Below are positions 44,042 to 53,455 of a stretch of 64,000 nucleotides of DNA, one piece after another. Within the stretch, counting starts at the first letter, position 1. Each line of letters begins with the position of its first letter. The notes under the pieces were generated by a model. It was not told the origin of the DNA, did no database searches, and worked only from the letters and a program-made list of their open reading frames with translations. Both the position numbers and the translations under genes were made by a program. The DNA is from Pukyongia salina. Lineage in GTDB: Bacteria > Bacteroidota > Bacteroidia > Flavobacteriales > Flavobacteriaceae. The stretch lies in NCBI RefSeq assembly GCF_002966125.1, contig NZ_CP027062.1:1798001-1862000 (forward strand), given 5' to 3'.

Positions 44042-45298
44042 TTACAGTCCAAATGCTTCTTTCACCTTATCCACATAATCAAGTTTTTCCCAGGTGAATA
44101 ATTCTACAGACAAGCTGGTTTCTGTATTATCAGGGGTTCTGAAAGTCTTGTGAACGATCTCGTTTTTTCGTCCCATATGTCCGTAGGCTGCGGTTTCGGA
44201 GTACATGGGCTGTCGTAATTTTAATCGATCTTCAATTGCCGAAGGTCTCATATCGAAAATTTCGGAGATCTTGGCCGCAATTTCACCATCGGTTAGATTT
44301 ACTTTGGAAGTCCCATAAGTATCAACAAAAATTCCCATAGGTTCAACCACACCAATAGCGTACGAAACCTGAACAAGCATTTCATCGCAAACGCCAGCCG
44401 CCACCATGTTCTTAGCGATGTGTCTGGTAGCATAAGCCGCAGATCTGTCTACTTTACTGGGATCCTTTCCACTGAAGGCTCCTCCGCCATGTGCGCCTTT
44501 TCCGCCATAGGTATCTACAATTATCTTTCTTCCGGTAAGCCCCGTGTCGCCATGTGGCCCGCCTATCACAAATTTTCCGGTAGGGTTGATATGATAATTG
44601 ATATTATCGTTAAAAAGTGCCTGGATCTCCGGCTTAAGTTGGGCCTTCACCCGAGGGATGAGTATACCAATAATATCATTCTTGATCTTTGCCAACATAC
44701 GTTCTTCGTTCTCATCGAAATCGTCGTGTTGGGTAGATAATACGATAGAGTCTATCCTTACAGGTTTGTTATCGTCGTTATATTCGATGGTAACCTGCGA
44801 TTTCGAATCAGGGCGCAGATATGTGATCTCGTTATTCTCGCGGCGAATAACAGCAAGTTCCTTCAATATTTTATGAGAAAGGTCCAGCGCAAGCGGCATA
44901 TAGTCGTCTGTTTCCCTGGTAGCATAACCAAACATCATTCCCTGATCCCCGGCACCTTGCTCTTCTTTGGTTGCCCGGTCCACTCCTCGATTGATATCCT
45001 CGGATTGTTCGTGGATAGCCGAAAGTACCCCGCAGGAATTTCCATCAAATTGGTATTCTCCTTTGGTATAGCCAATACGATTTATCACGTCCCTGGCGAT
45101 CTTTTGAACATCCAGGTAAATATTAGATTTAACCTCTCCTGCCAGTACTACTTGTCCTGTTGTTACCAGGGTCTCGCACGCAACCTTCGATTGAGGGTCG
45201 AAGGCGAGAAAATTATCAATAAGGGCGTCACTGATCTGATCTGCGACCTTGTCCGGATGTCCTTCAGAAACACTTTCGGAAGTAAATAAATATGCCAT
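44042..45298 (-). CDS. metK: S-adenosylmethionine synthetase
   Basis: A 418-residue enzyme that makes SAM from methionine and ATP. Family signatures are complete: [28 protein letters not shown], and [16 protein letters not shown]. It is cytoplasmic and acts as a homotetramer in the family. The start is an ATG at 45298. A SAM-II-type riboswitch (45362..45412) lies in the leader after a clear promoter (TACATTTG at 45421), so expression is probably reduced by its own product. It is convergent with the response regulator gene. Confidence 0.95.
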   Translation of the reverse strand: MAYLFTSESVSEGHPDKVADQISDALIDNFLAFDPQSKVACETLVTTGQVVLAGEVKSNIYLDVQKIARDVINRIGYTKGEYQFDGNSCGVLSAIHEQSEDINRGVDRATKEEQGAGDQGMMFGYATRETDDYMPLALDLSHKILKELAVIRRENNEITYLRPDSKSQVTIEYNDDNKPVRIDSIVLSTQHDDFDENEERMLAKIKNDIIGILIPRVKAQLKPEIQALFNDNINYHINPTGKFVIGGPHGDTGLTGRKIIVDTYGGKGAHGGGAFSGKDPSKVDRSAAYATRHIAKNMVAAGVCDEMLVQVSYAIGVVEPMGIFVDTYGTSKVNLTDGEIAAKISEIFDMRPSAIEDRLKLRQPMYSETAAYGHMGRKNEIVHKTFRTPDNTETSLSVELFTWEKLDYVDKVKEAFGL

Positions 45299-45328
45299 AA
45301 ACGATGTAAATAATTAAATATTCGCGGG

Positions 45329-45338
45329 AAGATTTGAC
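45329..45338 (-). promoter_or_regulatory. segment complementary to the SAM-II core (candidate expression platform)
   Basis: In the metK leader RNA this segment reads GUCAAAUCUU, the exact complement of AAGAUUUGAC inside the riboswitch (45396-45405). Including neighbours, 12 of 13 positions pair. The two structures are mutually exclusive, so this could be the switching partner. It lies about 30 bases before the metK ATG and has no U-run, so translational control or RNA stability is more likely than termination. Confidence 0.55.
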
Positions 45339-45361
45339 GAACCTATGGAAGGAAGTTTACA

Positions 45362-45412
45362 CTGCCTTTAGCATTTTTTATCGAGGTTGCAATCAGTCAA
45401 ATCTTTCCTCTT
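45362..45412 (-). ncRNA. SAM-II-type riboswitch in the metK leader
   Basis: On the minus strand the leader reads GAGG, then the conserved AAAGAUUUGACUGAUUGCAA, CCUC, and AAAAAAUGCUAAAGGCAG. This matches the SAM-II (metA) consensus: short P1 (GAGG/CCUC), a GAUUUGAC loop, UUGCAA, and a 3' segment UGCUAAAG that forms the pseudoknot. ACUG can pair with CAGU and GCA with UGC for the second helix. It starts only a few bases after the predicted transcription start. SAM binding would lower metK expression. Confidence 0.8.
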
Positions 45413-45420
45413 CGAGCGCA

Positions 45421-45428
45421 CAAATGTA
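45421..45428 (-). promoter_or_regulatory. Bacteroidota -7 promoter box for metK
   Basis: TACATTTG (minus strand) matches TAnnTTTG perfectly. The expected transcription start (about 45414-45416) places the SAM-II riboswitch at the very 5' end of the mRNA. Confidence 0.65.
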
Positions 45429-45453
45429 CACAAATCCTCATAATTTAAAAAGT

Positions 45454-45987
45454 TTATTGCCTTTTTAAAACAGCCCTCTGAACAGTAGAAACGGGATATG
45501 AGATCACCTCGGTTCTTTCATCATTTTCTGCATAGGTGGTCCGTGCGTTTTCACGCCTGGCAGCCGCTATTTCGAAGATCATGTGATCTTCCTTGAATGT
45601 GATAAAAGTGGTGAGCAAAGTGCCTTGTACTTCGAATAAGGCGTACATCCTGTTGTCCACAACTTTATCATCAAGCAAAATACCATTGTTCTCGTCTACT
45701 AGGTATTCTCCCTTTGCTTTATTCAATGTGCGTAAAGTATAATTTCTTTGCTGCCAGCTATCTCCTTCACCGTACACAAGAATATATTCGAACGTATCCA
45801 TACTATCTGTTGCCTTCAGGTGAAATTCCATGGTAATCTCCTGAGTGCCGCGATCCGAATTGATATTCAGTTTTCCTTTGTAAACCCCTAGAAAATCATC
45901 GGGAAAGACCGAAGAAACATCGTTTTGCGCAAAGGAAATCGCAGTAGTGATAATACCGGCAAGGATGAGATGAATGAAGCGCTTCAA
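45454..45987 (-). CDS. exported protein of unknown function
   Basis: I start at TTG at 45987, giving LKRFIHLILAGIITTAISFAQ, a good signal peptide of about 20 residues; the longer frame begins with GTG and would add a second hydrophobic stretch. The mature 155 residues are beta-rich (DFLGVYKGKLNINSDRGTQEITMEFHLKATDSMDTFEYILVYGEG), with WQQRNYTLRTLNKAKGEYLVDENNGI. I recognise no family; a lipocalin-like or calycin fold is possible. It is upstream of metK on the same strand but has its own gap with the metK promoter. Confidence 0.65.
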   Translation of the reverse strand: MKRFIHLILAGIITTAISFAQNDVSSVFPDDFLGVYKGKLNINSDRGTQEITMEFHLKATDSMDTFEYILVYGEGDSWQQRNYTLRTLNKAKGEYLVDENNGILLDDKVVDNRMYALFEVQGTLLTTFITFKEDHMIFEIAAARRENARTTYAENDERTEVISYPVSTVQRAVLKRQ

Positions 45988-46137
45988 AATGAAAATTTTA
46001 GATAGGTGAAAAGTAAATAAAATTATGTGAAAAGGCAGGCTTGCGAATAGATAAAATACAAGGATTATGATGGGTATCACCTGTATTTCCTTCAGATTTT
46101 AGTATACTTACAGCTTAAATTTTATAAAAGAGAAAAG

Positions 46138-48576
46138 TTGCAAGTTTTAAAATTTGGTGGAACCTCGGTAGCGAACGCAGAGAACATTAACAAAGTTGTT
46201 GATATTCTGAAAAACAAATCGGTTGAAGCGCCGGTTATTGCAGTTGTTTCAGCGCTTGGCGGAATGACAGATACACTGCAGCAGGCTGGAGAATTGGCTA
46301 ATGCGAAGGACCAACAATATATTCAGCTGTGGGAATCTATAAAAGAAAGGCATCTGGAAACTGCTTCTCAATTAGGATTGGGTTCAGAAACCAAAGATGA
46401 GATTAACCAGCGGTTAAATGAACTTAAAGAGATCTACCACGGGATTTTCCTGATCAACGAATTTACCACCAAAACCAGGGATAAGGTTCTTAGTTATGGC
46501 GAATTATTATCCGCATTTATAATTTCCAATTGTCTTAAGAACGAACTCGATGGTACGGAGCTCAAAGACAGTAGAGAGCTTATTGTTACCGACTCCAACT
46601 ATACAAATGCGCGGGTGATGGACGACGTAACATCTCAAAACATTAGGTCTTACTTTAAAAACAGTACGGCCAGAGTTACATTAATGCCCGGTTTTGTGTC
46701 GAAAAGTACGGAAGGGGAAACCACAACCCTGGGCCGAGGAGGATCCGATTTTTCTGCAGCTCTCATGGCGGCTGCCCTCAAAGCCTCCGTCCTGGAGATA
46801 TGGACCGATGTAAGTGGAATGTATACCGCCAATCCGAAACTTGTGAAACAAGCCTTTCCTATCGCCGAGATCTCATATCACGAGGCGATGGAACTCTCGC
46901 ATTTTGGAGCCAAGGTATTGTACCCTCCTACCATTCGTCCGGTACTGGATTTAAATATACCCATCCTTATCAAAAATACATTCGAGCCCGAAGCCGAAGG
47001 CACACTTATCAATCAATCCGGTAAACTAGATTTTGGGCCGGTAAAAGGAATTAGTCATTTACCTAATATCTCGTTAATCACCCTGGAGGGCTCCGGCATG
47101 GTGGGAATACCCGGTATTTCAAAACGACTGTTCGAGGCACTTGCCAACGAAAAAATAAATATTGTCCTGATAACCCAAGCCTCATCCGAACATTCTATCT
47201 GTATCGCAGTACAATCTGGCGATGCGCAAAGAGCCGAAGAAGCCATTAGTAATGAATTTCTTTTCGAAATTTCCCTGGGGAAGATAAATGAGGCCATAGT
47301 AGAACACGGCCAGGCTATCATAGCCGTTATAGGGGATAATATGAAAAATCACCAGGGTATCAGTGGGAAGATGTTTAGTTCTCTGGGTAAGAACAATGTA
47401 AACATCAGGGCTATTGCTCAGGGGGCATCGGAGCGGAACATCTCGGCAGTAATTCAGGCCAGGGATGTGAAGAAAGCCCTCAATACTTTGCACAACAGGT
47501 TCTTCGAGAAGCAACGAGGTACGTTAAACCTTTTTATAGTTGGAACCGGTAATGTGGGTAAACGATTGTTGGATCAGATAGCGCAGCAATGGGAACATTT
47601 ACACGATCAACTCTATTTAAATGTAAAGGTTGTGGGCCTGAGTAATTCCCGCACTATGATCTTCGATGAAGAAGGGATCGACCTGGAAAATTGGGAACAA
47701 TTACTTTCAGAAGGCAATAAGAAGGATGAAGAAACCTGGTTCAATACCATAAAAGAACTCAATCTGCAAAACAGCATATTTGTGGATATTACAGCCAATG
47801 AAGAAGTTGCCAATAGCTACAGTAATTATCTAAGGGAAAGTATCTCGATCATTGCCTGTAATAAGATCGCCTGTTCTTCTCAATACTCCAAATACGAACA
47901 ACTAAAATACCTGGCGAGAAAATACAATGCTTCCTTTCTTTTTGAAACGAATGTAGGAGCCGGCCTGCCTGTAATCAATACACTGAACAATCTTGTAAAT
48001 TCCGGAGATAAGATCACTTCGATCGAAGCTGTTCTTTCTGGAAGTTTGAATTTTATTTTCAATAATTTCAATGCTGAAACAACCTTTCTGGACATCGTGA
48101 AAAAAGCCGGGGAAGAAGGCTACACCGAACCCGATCCGCGAATCGACCTGAGTGGAGTTGATGTAGCACGAAAAATTCTGATCCTGGCGCGGGAAAGCGG
48201 ATATACCATAGACATGGAGGATATTGAAAACATTTCTTTCCTGCCGGATGCTTCATTACAGCCTGGAAGTGTAGACCAGTTCTATGAAAGCCTGAAGGAG
48301 GAGGAAGCGCATTTTCAGAAACTCTATGTGGAGGCGGCCGATAAAGAAAACCGACTTAAATACGTTGCCGAATTTCGTGATGGGGTTGCAAAAGTAGGAC
48401 TTCAGCAGATCGCAAAGGATCACCCATTCTACAATTTGGATGGAAAAGATAATATTGTCTTGTTCTACACCCAACGATATTCAGATCAGCCGTTGATCAT
48501 CAAAGGTGCCGGGGCCGGAGCCGAAGTTACCGCTTCGGGATTGTTCGGGGATATAATCAGTTTGGGTAAAAATTAA
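46138..48576 (+). CDS. thrA: bifunctional aspartate kinase / homoserine dehydrogenase I
   Basis: An 812-residue fusion. Residues 1-290 are aspartate kinase (MQVLKFGGTSVANAENI, LGRGGSDFSAALMA), about 305-455 hold ACT domains, and 460-812 are homoserine dehydrogenase (NLFIVGTGNVGKRLLDQIAQ NAD(P) loop, ETNVGAGLPVINTL, YTEPDPRIDLSGVDVARK). It makes aspartyl phosphate and reduces aspartate semialdehyde to homoserine. The start codon is TTG at 46138 because no ATG occurs before the conserved MQVLKFGG text. It forms an operon with thrB (4-bp gap) and thrC. Confidence 0.95.
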   Translation: MQVLKFGGTSVANAENINKVVDILKNKSVEAPVIAVVSALGGMTDTLQQAGELANAKDQQYIQLWESIKERHLETASQLGLGSETKDEINQRLNELKEIYHGIFLINEFTTKTRDKVLSYGELLSAFIISNCLKNELDGTELKDSRELIVTDSNYTNARVMDDVTSQNIRSYFKNSTARVTLMPGFVSKSTEGETTTLGRGGSDFSAALMAAALKASVLEIWTDVSGMYTANPKLVKQAFPIAEISYHEAMELSHFGAKVLYPPTIRPVLDLNIPILIKNTFEPEAEGTLINQSGKLDFGPVKGISHLPNISLITLEGSGMVGIPGISKRLFEALANEKINIVLITQASSEHSICIAVQSGDAQRAEEAISNEFLFEISLGKINEAIVEHGQAIIAVIGDNMKNHQGISGKMFSSLGKNNVNIRAIAQGASERNISAVIQARDVKKALNTLHNRFFEKQRGTLNLFIVGTGNVGKRLLDQIAQQWEHLHDQLYLNVKVVGLSNSRTMIFDEEGIDLENWEQLLSEGNKKDEETWFNTIKELNLQNSIFVDITANEEVANSYSNYLRESISIIACNKIACSSQYSKYEQLKYLARKYNASFLFETNVGAGLPVINTLNNLVNSGDKITSIEAVLSGSLNFIFNNFNAETTFLDIVKKAGEEGYTEPDPRIDLSGVDVARKILILARESGYTIDMEDIENISFLPDASLQPGSVDQFYESLKEEEAHFQKLYVEAADKENRLKYVAEFRDGVAKVGLQQIAKDHPFYNLDGKDNIVLFYTQRYSDQPLIIKGAGAGAEVTASGLFGDIISLGKN

Positions 48577-48579
48577 ATT

Positions 48580-49506
48580 ATGGATCAGCTTCAGATATTC
48601 TCTCCTGCAACTGTTGCCAACGTATCTTGCGGTTACGATGCTATGGCGTTCGCACTGGAATCTCTAGGGGATGAAATGACATTTCGGAAGAATGATTTGG
48701 GGAAAACCCGCATTGTAAAGATAGAAGGGGCCGATCTGCCATTCGAATCCAATAAGAATGTAGCGGCTGCAGTTGCCAAACGAATGCTGCAGGACGCAGG
48801 CGCCAATTTTGGTGTGGATATAGAGATCGTTAAAAAATACAAACCGGGAAGCGGATTAGGAAGTAGCGCAGCCAGTGGAGCGGGAGCTGCTTTTGCCATA
48901 AACCAACTGCTTAATAACCGCTATACAAAACTAGAACAACTTAAATACGCTATGTTTGGGGAAGAAGTGGCGTGCGGATCTCAGATCGCAGATAATGTGG
49001 CCGCTGCACTCTACGGAGGATTTGTGCTAATTCGTAGTTACGAACCTTTGGATATCGTTTCTATTCCTACACCCTCCCAATTATTCGTTACAGTGATCCA
49101 TCCACAAATTGAAATAAAGACCGAAGACGCCAGAAATATTCTACCCAAAGAGATCCCAATGAAAACAGCAATATCCCAATGGGCGAATGTGGGCGGACTC
49201 ATAGCAGGGTTGCATAGTTCAGATTACGATCTCATTGGCAGGTCACTAACCGATCATGTGGTAGAACCTTATCGCAAGAAGTTCATTCCACATTTCGATG
49301 CCTTAAAAAGAGCTGCGTTGGATCATGGAGCTTTGGGAGCAGGGATCTCAGGATCCGGGCCCTCGGTATTCGCCCTGGTAAAAGGAGCAGAAATGGCAGA
49401 AAAGATCGCGGCTGCTTTCAATGAGGTGTATAAGGATTCGGCCATCGATTACCGAATTTATACCTCGGGAATCGCCAAAACAGGAATAACATTGAGCAAC
49501 GAATAA
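48580..49506 (+). CDS. thrB: homoserine kinase
   Basis: A 308-residue GHMP-family kinase with the ATP loop KPGSGLGSSAASGAGAAFA (about residues 88-106), N-terminal SPATVANVSCGYDAMAFAL substrate motif and C-terminal GAGISGSGPSVFAL. It phosphorylates homoserine for threonine synthesis in the cytoplasm. It overlaps thrC by one base (TAATG). Confidence 0.95.
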   Translation: MDQLQIFSPATVANVSCGYDAMAFALESLGDEMTFRKNDLGKTRIVKIEGADLPFESNKNVAAAVAKRMLQDAGANFGVDIEIVKKYKPGSGLGSSAASGAGAAFAINQLLNNRYTKLEQLKYAMFGEEVACGSQIADNVAAALYGGFVLIRSYEPLDIVSIPTPSQLFVTVIHPQIEIKTEDARNILPKEIPMKTAISQWANVGGLIAGLHSSDYDLIGRSLTDHVVEPYRKKFIPHFDALKRAALDHGALGAGISGSGPSVFALVKGAEMAEKIAAAFNEVYKDSAIDYRIYTSGIAKTGITLSNE

Positions 49507-50804
49507 TGCAGTATTTCAGCTTAAATAAACAGGCAGAAAAGGTGAGTTTCAAGGAGGCTGTCATTAAAGGACTTGCGCCCGATAAAGGATTGTATTTCCC
49601 GGAAACCATCACCAAACTTCCTACGCGATTCTTCGATCGAATTGAACAATTGGAGGATCACGAGATCGCATTTCATGTTATAGACCAATTTGTGGGAGGT
49701 GAGATCCCGGCCCCTGAATTAAAGCAGATATTAAAGGAAGTGCTTTCGTTCGATTTCCCCCTGGTGGAGGTAAAACCCGATATTTTTTCTCTCGAACTGT
49801 TTCATGGGCCTACGCTTGCCTTCAAAGACGTTGGAGCCAGATTCATGGCACGTTGCCTGGGGTACTTCAACCGGGAGAAGCAGGCCGAAAAGGTGACCGT
49901 ACTCGTGGCCACGTCTGGAGATACGGGCGGAGCTGTGGCCAATGGATTTTTTAATGTTCCGGGGGTTGAAGTGGTGATCCTGTATCCGTCCGGCAAGGTG
50001 AGTGAAATTCAGGAAAAACAACTCACAACACTGGGTAAAAACATAAGCGCAATGGAAGTTAAAGGCAATTTCGACGATTGCCAGACCATGGTAAAACAAG
50101 CTTTTCTGGATGAGGATTTCGCAGGTAAAGTGAAACTTACTTCGGCTAACAGTATCAACGTAGCGCGCTGGTTGCCGCAGATGTTTTATTATTTCAGTGC
50201 ATACAAACGATTAAAAGAAAAAGGTAAACCAATAATTTTTTCGGTGCCTAGTGGCAATTTCGGGAATATCTGCGCCGGGATGATGGCGAGGAAACTAGGA
50301 CTCCCAATTGCACATTTTATAACGGGAACTAATGAGAATGATGTTGTACCGGAATATCTGAGAACCGGTATTTACCAACAAAAAAATACGATCTCCACTA
50401 TTTCCAATGCGATGGATGTGGCGGCCCCAAGTAATTTTGTTAGGATAAAAGAACTTTACGATCACGATCTGGAGAAGCTACGGGAGGACTTGTCGGGATA
50501 TAGTTATACCGATACACAAAACTTAATGGTAATGAAGGATCTGTGCGGTGCATATTCCTATACGGCCGATCCTCATGGCGCGATCGGGTTTGCGGCTCTT
50601 TCAGATTATATTACTGAAAATGATTTTCAGGGGATAGGGGTGTTTTTGGAAACCGCCCATCCGGTAAAATTCCTGGATGTTATTCCGAAGGAAATAGCCG
50701 AACAAATTACCCTGCCGGAAAGTATTCAAGCCATTATTGATAAAGAAAAAAGCGCTATGCAGATCTCCTCATACAAGGAATTGAAGGACTATCTCTTGCG
50801 ATAG
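49506..50804 (+). CDS. thrC: threonine synthase
   Basis: A 432-residue PLP enzyme converting phosphohomoserine to threonine. PLP lysine is in HGPTLAFKDVGARFMA (Lys107); phosphate-binding SGDTGGAVANGF and SVPSGNFGNICAG are present. It is the last gene of the thr operon; its ATG overlaps thrB stop by one base. The SAM-I leader of the methionine operon begins about 80 bp after its stop. Confidence 0.95.
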   Translation: MQYFSLNKQAEKVSFKEAVIKGLAPDKGLYFPETITKLPTRFFDRIEQLEDHEIAFHVIDQFVGGEIPAPELKQILKEVLSFDFPLVEVKPDIFSLELFHGPTLAFKDVGARFMARCLGYFNREKQAEKVTVLVATSGDTGGAVANGFFNVPGVEVVILYPSGKVSEIQEKQLTTLGKNISAMEVKGNFDDCQTMVKQAFLDEDFAGKVKLTSANSINVARWLPQMFYYFSAYKRLKEKGKPIIFSVPSGNFGNICAGMMARKLGLPIAHFITGTNENDVVPEYLRTGIYQQKNTISTISNAMDVAAPSNFVRIKELYDHDLEKLREDLSGYSYTDTQNLMVMKDLCGAYSYTADPHGAIGFAALSDYITENDFQGIGVFLETAHPVKFLDVIPKEIAEQITLPESIQAIIDKEKSAMQISSYKELKDYLLR

Positions 50805-50849
50805 AATGTTCGGGCAAAAGAAACTTTTCTCAAGATTTTAACAGAATAA

Positions 50850-50882
50850 TTTGGAGAAGTCGAATCTGTTTCTCAATATTTG
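50850..50882 (+). promoter_or_regulatory. promoter of the methionine operon
   Basis: A TTTG -33-type element at 50850-50853 and AATATTTG (one mismatch to TAnnTTTG) at 50875-50882 are separated by 21 bases, which fits Bacteroidota sigma-A promoters. The SAM-I riboswitch starts about 30 bases downstream. Confidence 0.55.
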
Positions 50883-50912
50883 TACTCATAAAGTTCAAAC
50901 TTTTACTGAAGT

Positions 50913-51016
50913 GTTATCAAGAAAGGTGGAGGGATTAGACCCTGTGAAACCTTAGCAACCCTTTCTCCGGAATGAAGGTGCTAAATTCTACACAGCTTAG
51001 GCTGATGATAGATAAC
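50913..51016 (+). ncRNA. SAM-I (S-box) riboswitch before metB
   Basis: GTTATC (50913-50918) and GATAAC (51011-51016) form P1. Between them are the conserved SAM-I blocks AAGAAAGGTGGAGGGA, TGAAACCTTAGCAACC, and AAGGTGCTAAATTC, in the right order and spacing for the four-way junction. It is followed by a hairpin at 51020. SAM binding would lower expression of metB and the downstream genes. Confidence 0.95.
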
Positions 51017-51019
51017 AAC

Positions 51020-51050
51020 GTGACAATAGTTCTTTTTGTCACTTTATTTC
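51020..51050 (+). terminator. riboswitch-associated terminator hairpin
   Basis: GTGACAA (51020-51026) pairs with TTGTCAC (51036-51042), followed by a T-rich run (TTTATTTC). It directly follows P1 of the SAM-I riboswitch, so it is the likely expression platform; the antiterminator pairing is not obvious to me. Confidence 0.65.
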
Positions 51051-51134
51051 TTATAACATTTTTCTGGTAAATACGTCCTACGGGCGCATTTTGACTTTTG
51101 TTTTAATTATCTATTAACTCAAAAAAAAAGAAAA

Positions 51135-52304
51135 ATGAGTGCAACAAAAATTATTCATGCGATCCCAAGTGATCCGCTTACCGGGGCTATTTCTGTACCG
51201 GTCTATCAAACTTCAACTTTTATTCAGGAAGCGCCTGGTGTGAACAAGGGCTTCGACTATGCCCGCTCTAACAATCCAACCCGTAAGGTGCTGGAAGATG
51301 TGATCGCCGAATTGGAAGGTGGCGATGCCGGTTTTGCCTTCTCTACCGGACTTGCGGCCATCGACGCCGTATTAAAACTCTTATCGGCCGGAGATGAGAT
51401 CGTGGCAGTAGATGATATTTACGGTGGTGCCTACAGACTTTTTACCCACGTCTACGAAAAACTTGGTATTAGTGTGAACTATGTGGACACAACCGAGGTG
51501 GACAATGTGGCTGCCGCTGTTAATGAAAAGACCAAATTCATCTGGATAGAATCTCCAACAAATCCTACCCTAAAAGTTTCAGATATCCGCGCTATTGCCG
51601 CAATAGCTGCACAAGTTGGAGCATATCTTGTGGTGGACAACACTTTTGCCAGTCCCATCGGGCAAAACCCTATTTCCCTGGGGGCCGATATTGTTATTCA
51701 CAGCGGTACCAAATATATTGGAGGCCATTCAGACCTGGTAGCAGGACTTGTGGTCACCGCTGCGCCGGAGCTTTCAGAAAAAATAAAATTTGTGCAGAAT
51801 GCCTCTGGAGGAGTATTGGGTCCCTGGGATTGTTTTCTTACCATACGCGGTATCGAAACCCTGGATATCCGGTTTAGAAAACAATCTGAAAATGCCTTAT
51901 CAATAGCGCGATTCCTGCAACATCATCCCGAAGTTGACGAGGTGTTCTATCCGGGTCTGGATACCCATAAAAATCATCACATCGCAGCCAGACAACAGAA
52001 TAATCTGTTTGGCGGTGTGGTTTCATTCAGTTTAAAAAACGATTCCACTGATGTAGCAAATGCCTTTGTTACCCACACCAGGTTCTTCAAATTGGCGGAA
52101 AGTCTGGGAGGGGTGAAAAGTCTGCTATGTCATCCGGCTCAAATGACGCATGCCTCTATCCCAAGGGATCGTAGACTGCGGTCGGGAATTAAGGATTCAC
52201 TCATTAGACTATCCTGCGGAATAGAAGAACCACAGGATCTAATAGAAGATCTGAATACTGCCTTTAAAAGCGTCAATACAGCAACCCAATTAATCTATGC
52301 CTGA
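51135..52304 (+). CDS. metB: cystathionine gamma-synthase-type transsulfuration enzyme
   Basis: A 389-residue PLP enzyme of the Cys/Met metabolism family. PLP Lys193 is in SGTKYIGGHSD; YARSNNPTRKVLE and the C-terminal SLGGVKSLLCHPAQMTHA are conserved. It makes cystathionine from an activated homoserine and cysteine, though O-acetylhomoserine sulfhydrylase or lyase activity cannot be excluded from sequence alone. It is the first gene behind the SAM-I riboswitch and overlaps the next gene by 8 bp. Confidence 0.9.
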   Translation: MSATKIIHAIPSDPLTGAISVPVYQTSTFIQEAPGVNKGFDYARSNNPTRKVLEDVIAELEGGDAGFAFSTGLAAIDAVLKLLSAGDEIVAVDDIYGGAYRLFTHVYEKLGISVNYVDTTEVDNVAAAVNEKTKFIWIESPTNPTLKVSDIRAIAAIAAQVGAYLVVDNTFASPIGQNPISLGADIVIHSGTKYIGGHSDLVAGLVVTAAPELSEKIKFVQNASGGVLGPWDCFLTIRGIETLDIRFRKQSENALSIARFLQHHPEVDEVFYPGLDTHKNHHIAARQQNNLFGGVVSFSLKNDSTDVANAFVTHTRFFKLAESLGGVKSLLCHPAQMTHASIPRDRRLRSGIKDSLIRLSCGIEEPQDLIEDLNTAFKSVNTATQLIYA

Positions 52305-53445
52305 GATGAGTACCGAAATAAAAGAAAACAATACCAGCCGAATTGATCTTCAACTTTTGAAAAAGAAGAAGGTCAATCTGGCGGTATTTGGTCATGGAAA
52401 CGTAGGTGGTAAGCTGTTGGATCAGATCCTGGAATCGGCGGCATCCATTAGTGAAAGGAAACATATCGTCCTTAATGTTTTTGCTGTGGCGAATTCCGGG
52501 CAACTATTGTTTCAAACCGATGGCATTGATGAGAACTGGAGAAATAAACTGAAGGCAGAGAAAGCAGGTTGGGACATTTCCGAGGTGATAAAATTTGCCA
52601 GGCAATATAACCTGAAGAACCTTATCGCTATTGATAATACAGGGAGTACAGAATTTGTAGAACATTATCCGAAGCTGATCGAAGGAGGATTTAACCTTGT
52701 TTCATCCAACAAACATCCTAACACCAGGGATCTTGAATTCTACCACGAACTGCGTAGTCTGCTTCAGCGTCATGAAAAGGAATTCTTTTATGAAACAAAT
52801 GTAGGTGCGGGTTTGCCTCTTATAGACACCATAAAATTACTTCATTTGTCCGGTGAGAATATCACGCGTATCCGAGGAGTGTTTTCCGGTTCTCTGAGTT
52901 ATATCTTTAATACTTTTTCTGAAAATGATGATAGCTTCGGAAATGTGCTGAAGAAAGCCATGAATTATGGTTTTACCGAACCCGATCCAAGGGAAGATCT
53001 TTCGGGTAACGACGTGGGAAGAAAATTGCTTATTTTGGCTCGCGAATTAGATTTACACCACGAATTAACCGACGTGAATATCGAGAATCTAATTCCGAAG
53101 CCTTTACGAACCATTCCGAAGCATGAATTCCTGGAACAGTTGGATGCTCTTGATGTTAAGTTTCATATTAAGAAACGAAATCAGAAAAAAGATCACGTGC
53201 TTAGATACATTGGTGATCTCCATGGGGATCTTTCCGAAGTAAATGGTGGTACACTGGATGTGAAGCTGGTTTCGGTACCGCGGGACAGTACCCTAGGACA
53301 GCTTAGTAACAGTGATTCGTTATTCGAGATATACACTCAAAACTACGCCCAGCACCCCATTACCATAAAAGGTGCGGGTGCAGGCGGAGCGGTTACGGCC
53401 CGGGGTGTATTGGGCGATATATTGAGATTAAGCGATAAACTATAA
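52297..53445 (+). CDS. hom: monofunctional homoserine dehydrogenase (methionine operon copy)
   Basis: A 382-residue enzyme homologous to the C-terminal half of ThrA: NLAVFGHGNVGGKLLDQILE nucleotide loop, ETNVGAGLPLIDTIKLL, FTEPDPREDLSGNDVGRK. It lacks the aspartate kinase and ACT domains. It sits in the SAM-riboswitch operon, overlapping metB by 8 bp, so its output is likely directed to methionine and controlled by SAM rather than threonine. The start could be ATG 52297 or the ATG three codons later. Confidence 0.9.
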   Translation: MPEMSTEIKENNTSRIDLQLLKKKKVNLAVFGHGNVGGKLLDQILESAASISERKHIVLNVFAVANSGQLLFQTDGIDENWRNKLKAEKAGWDISEVIKFARQYNLKNLIAIDNTGSTEFVEHYPKLIEGGFNLVSSNKHPNTRDLEFYHELRSLLQRHEKEFFYETNVGAGLPLIDTIKLLHLSGENITRIRGVFSGSLSYIFNTFSENDDSFGNVLKKAMNYGFTEPDPREDLSGNDVGRKLLILARELDLHHELTDVNIENLIPKPLRTIPKHEFLEQLDALDVKFHIKKRNQKKDHVLRYIGDLHGDLSEVNGGTLDVKLVSVPRDSTLGQLSNSDSLFEIYTQNYAQHPITIKGAGAGGAVTARGVLGDILRLSDKL

Positions 53446-53455
53446 TTGAAGGAAC

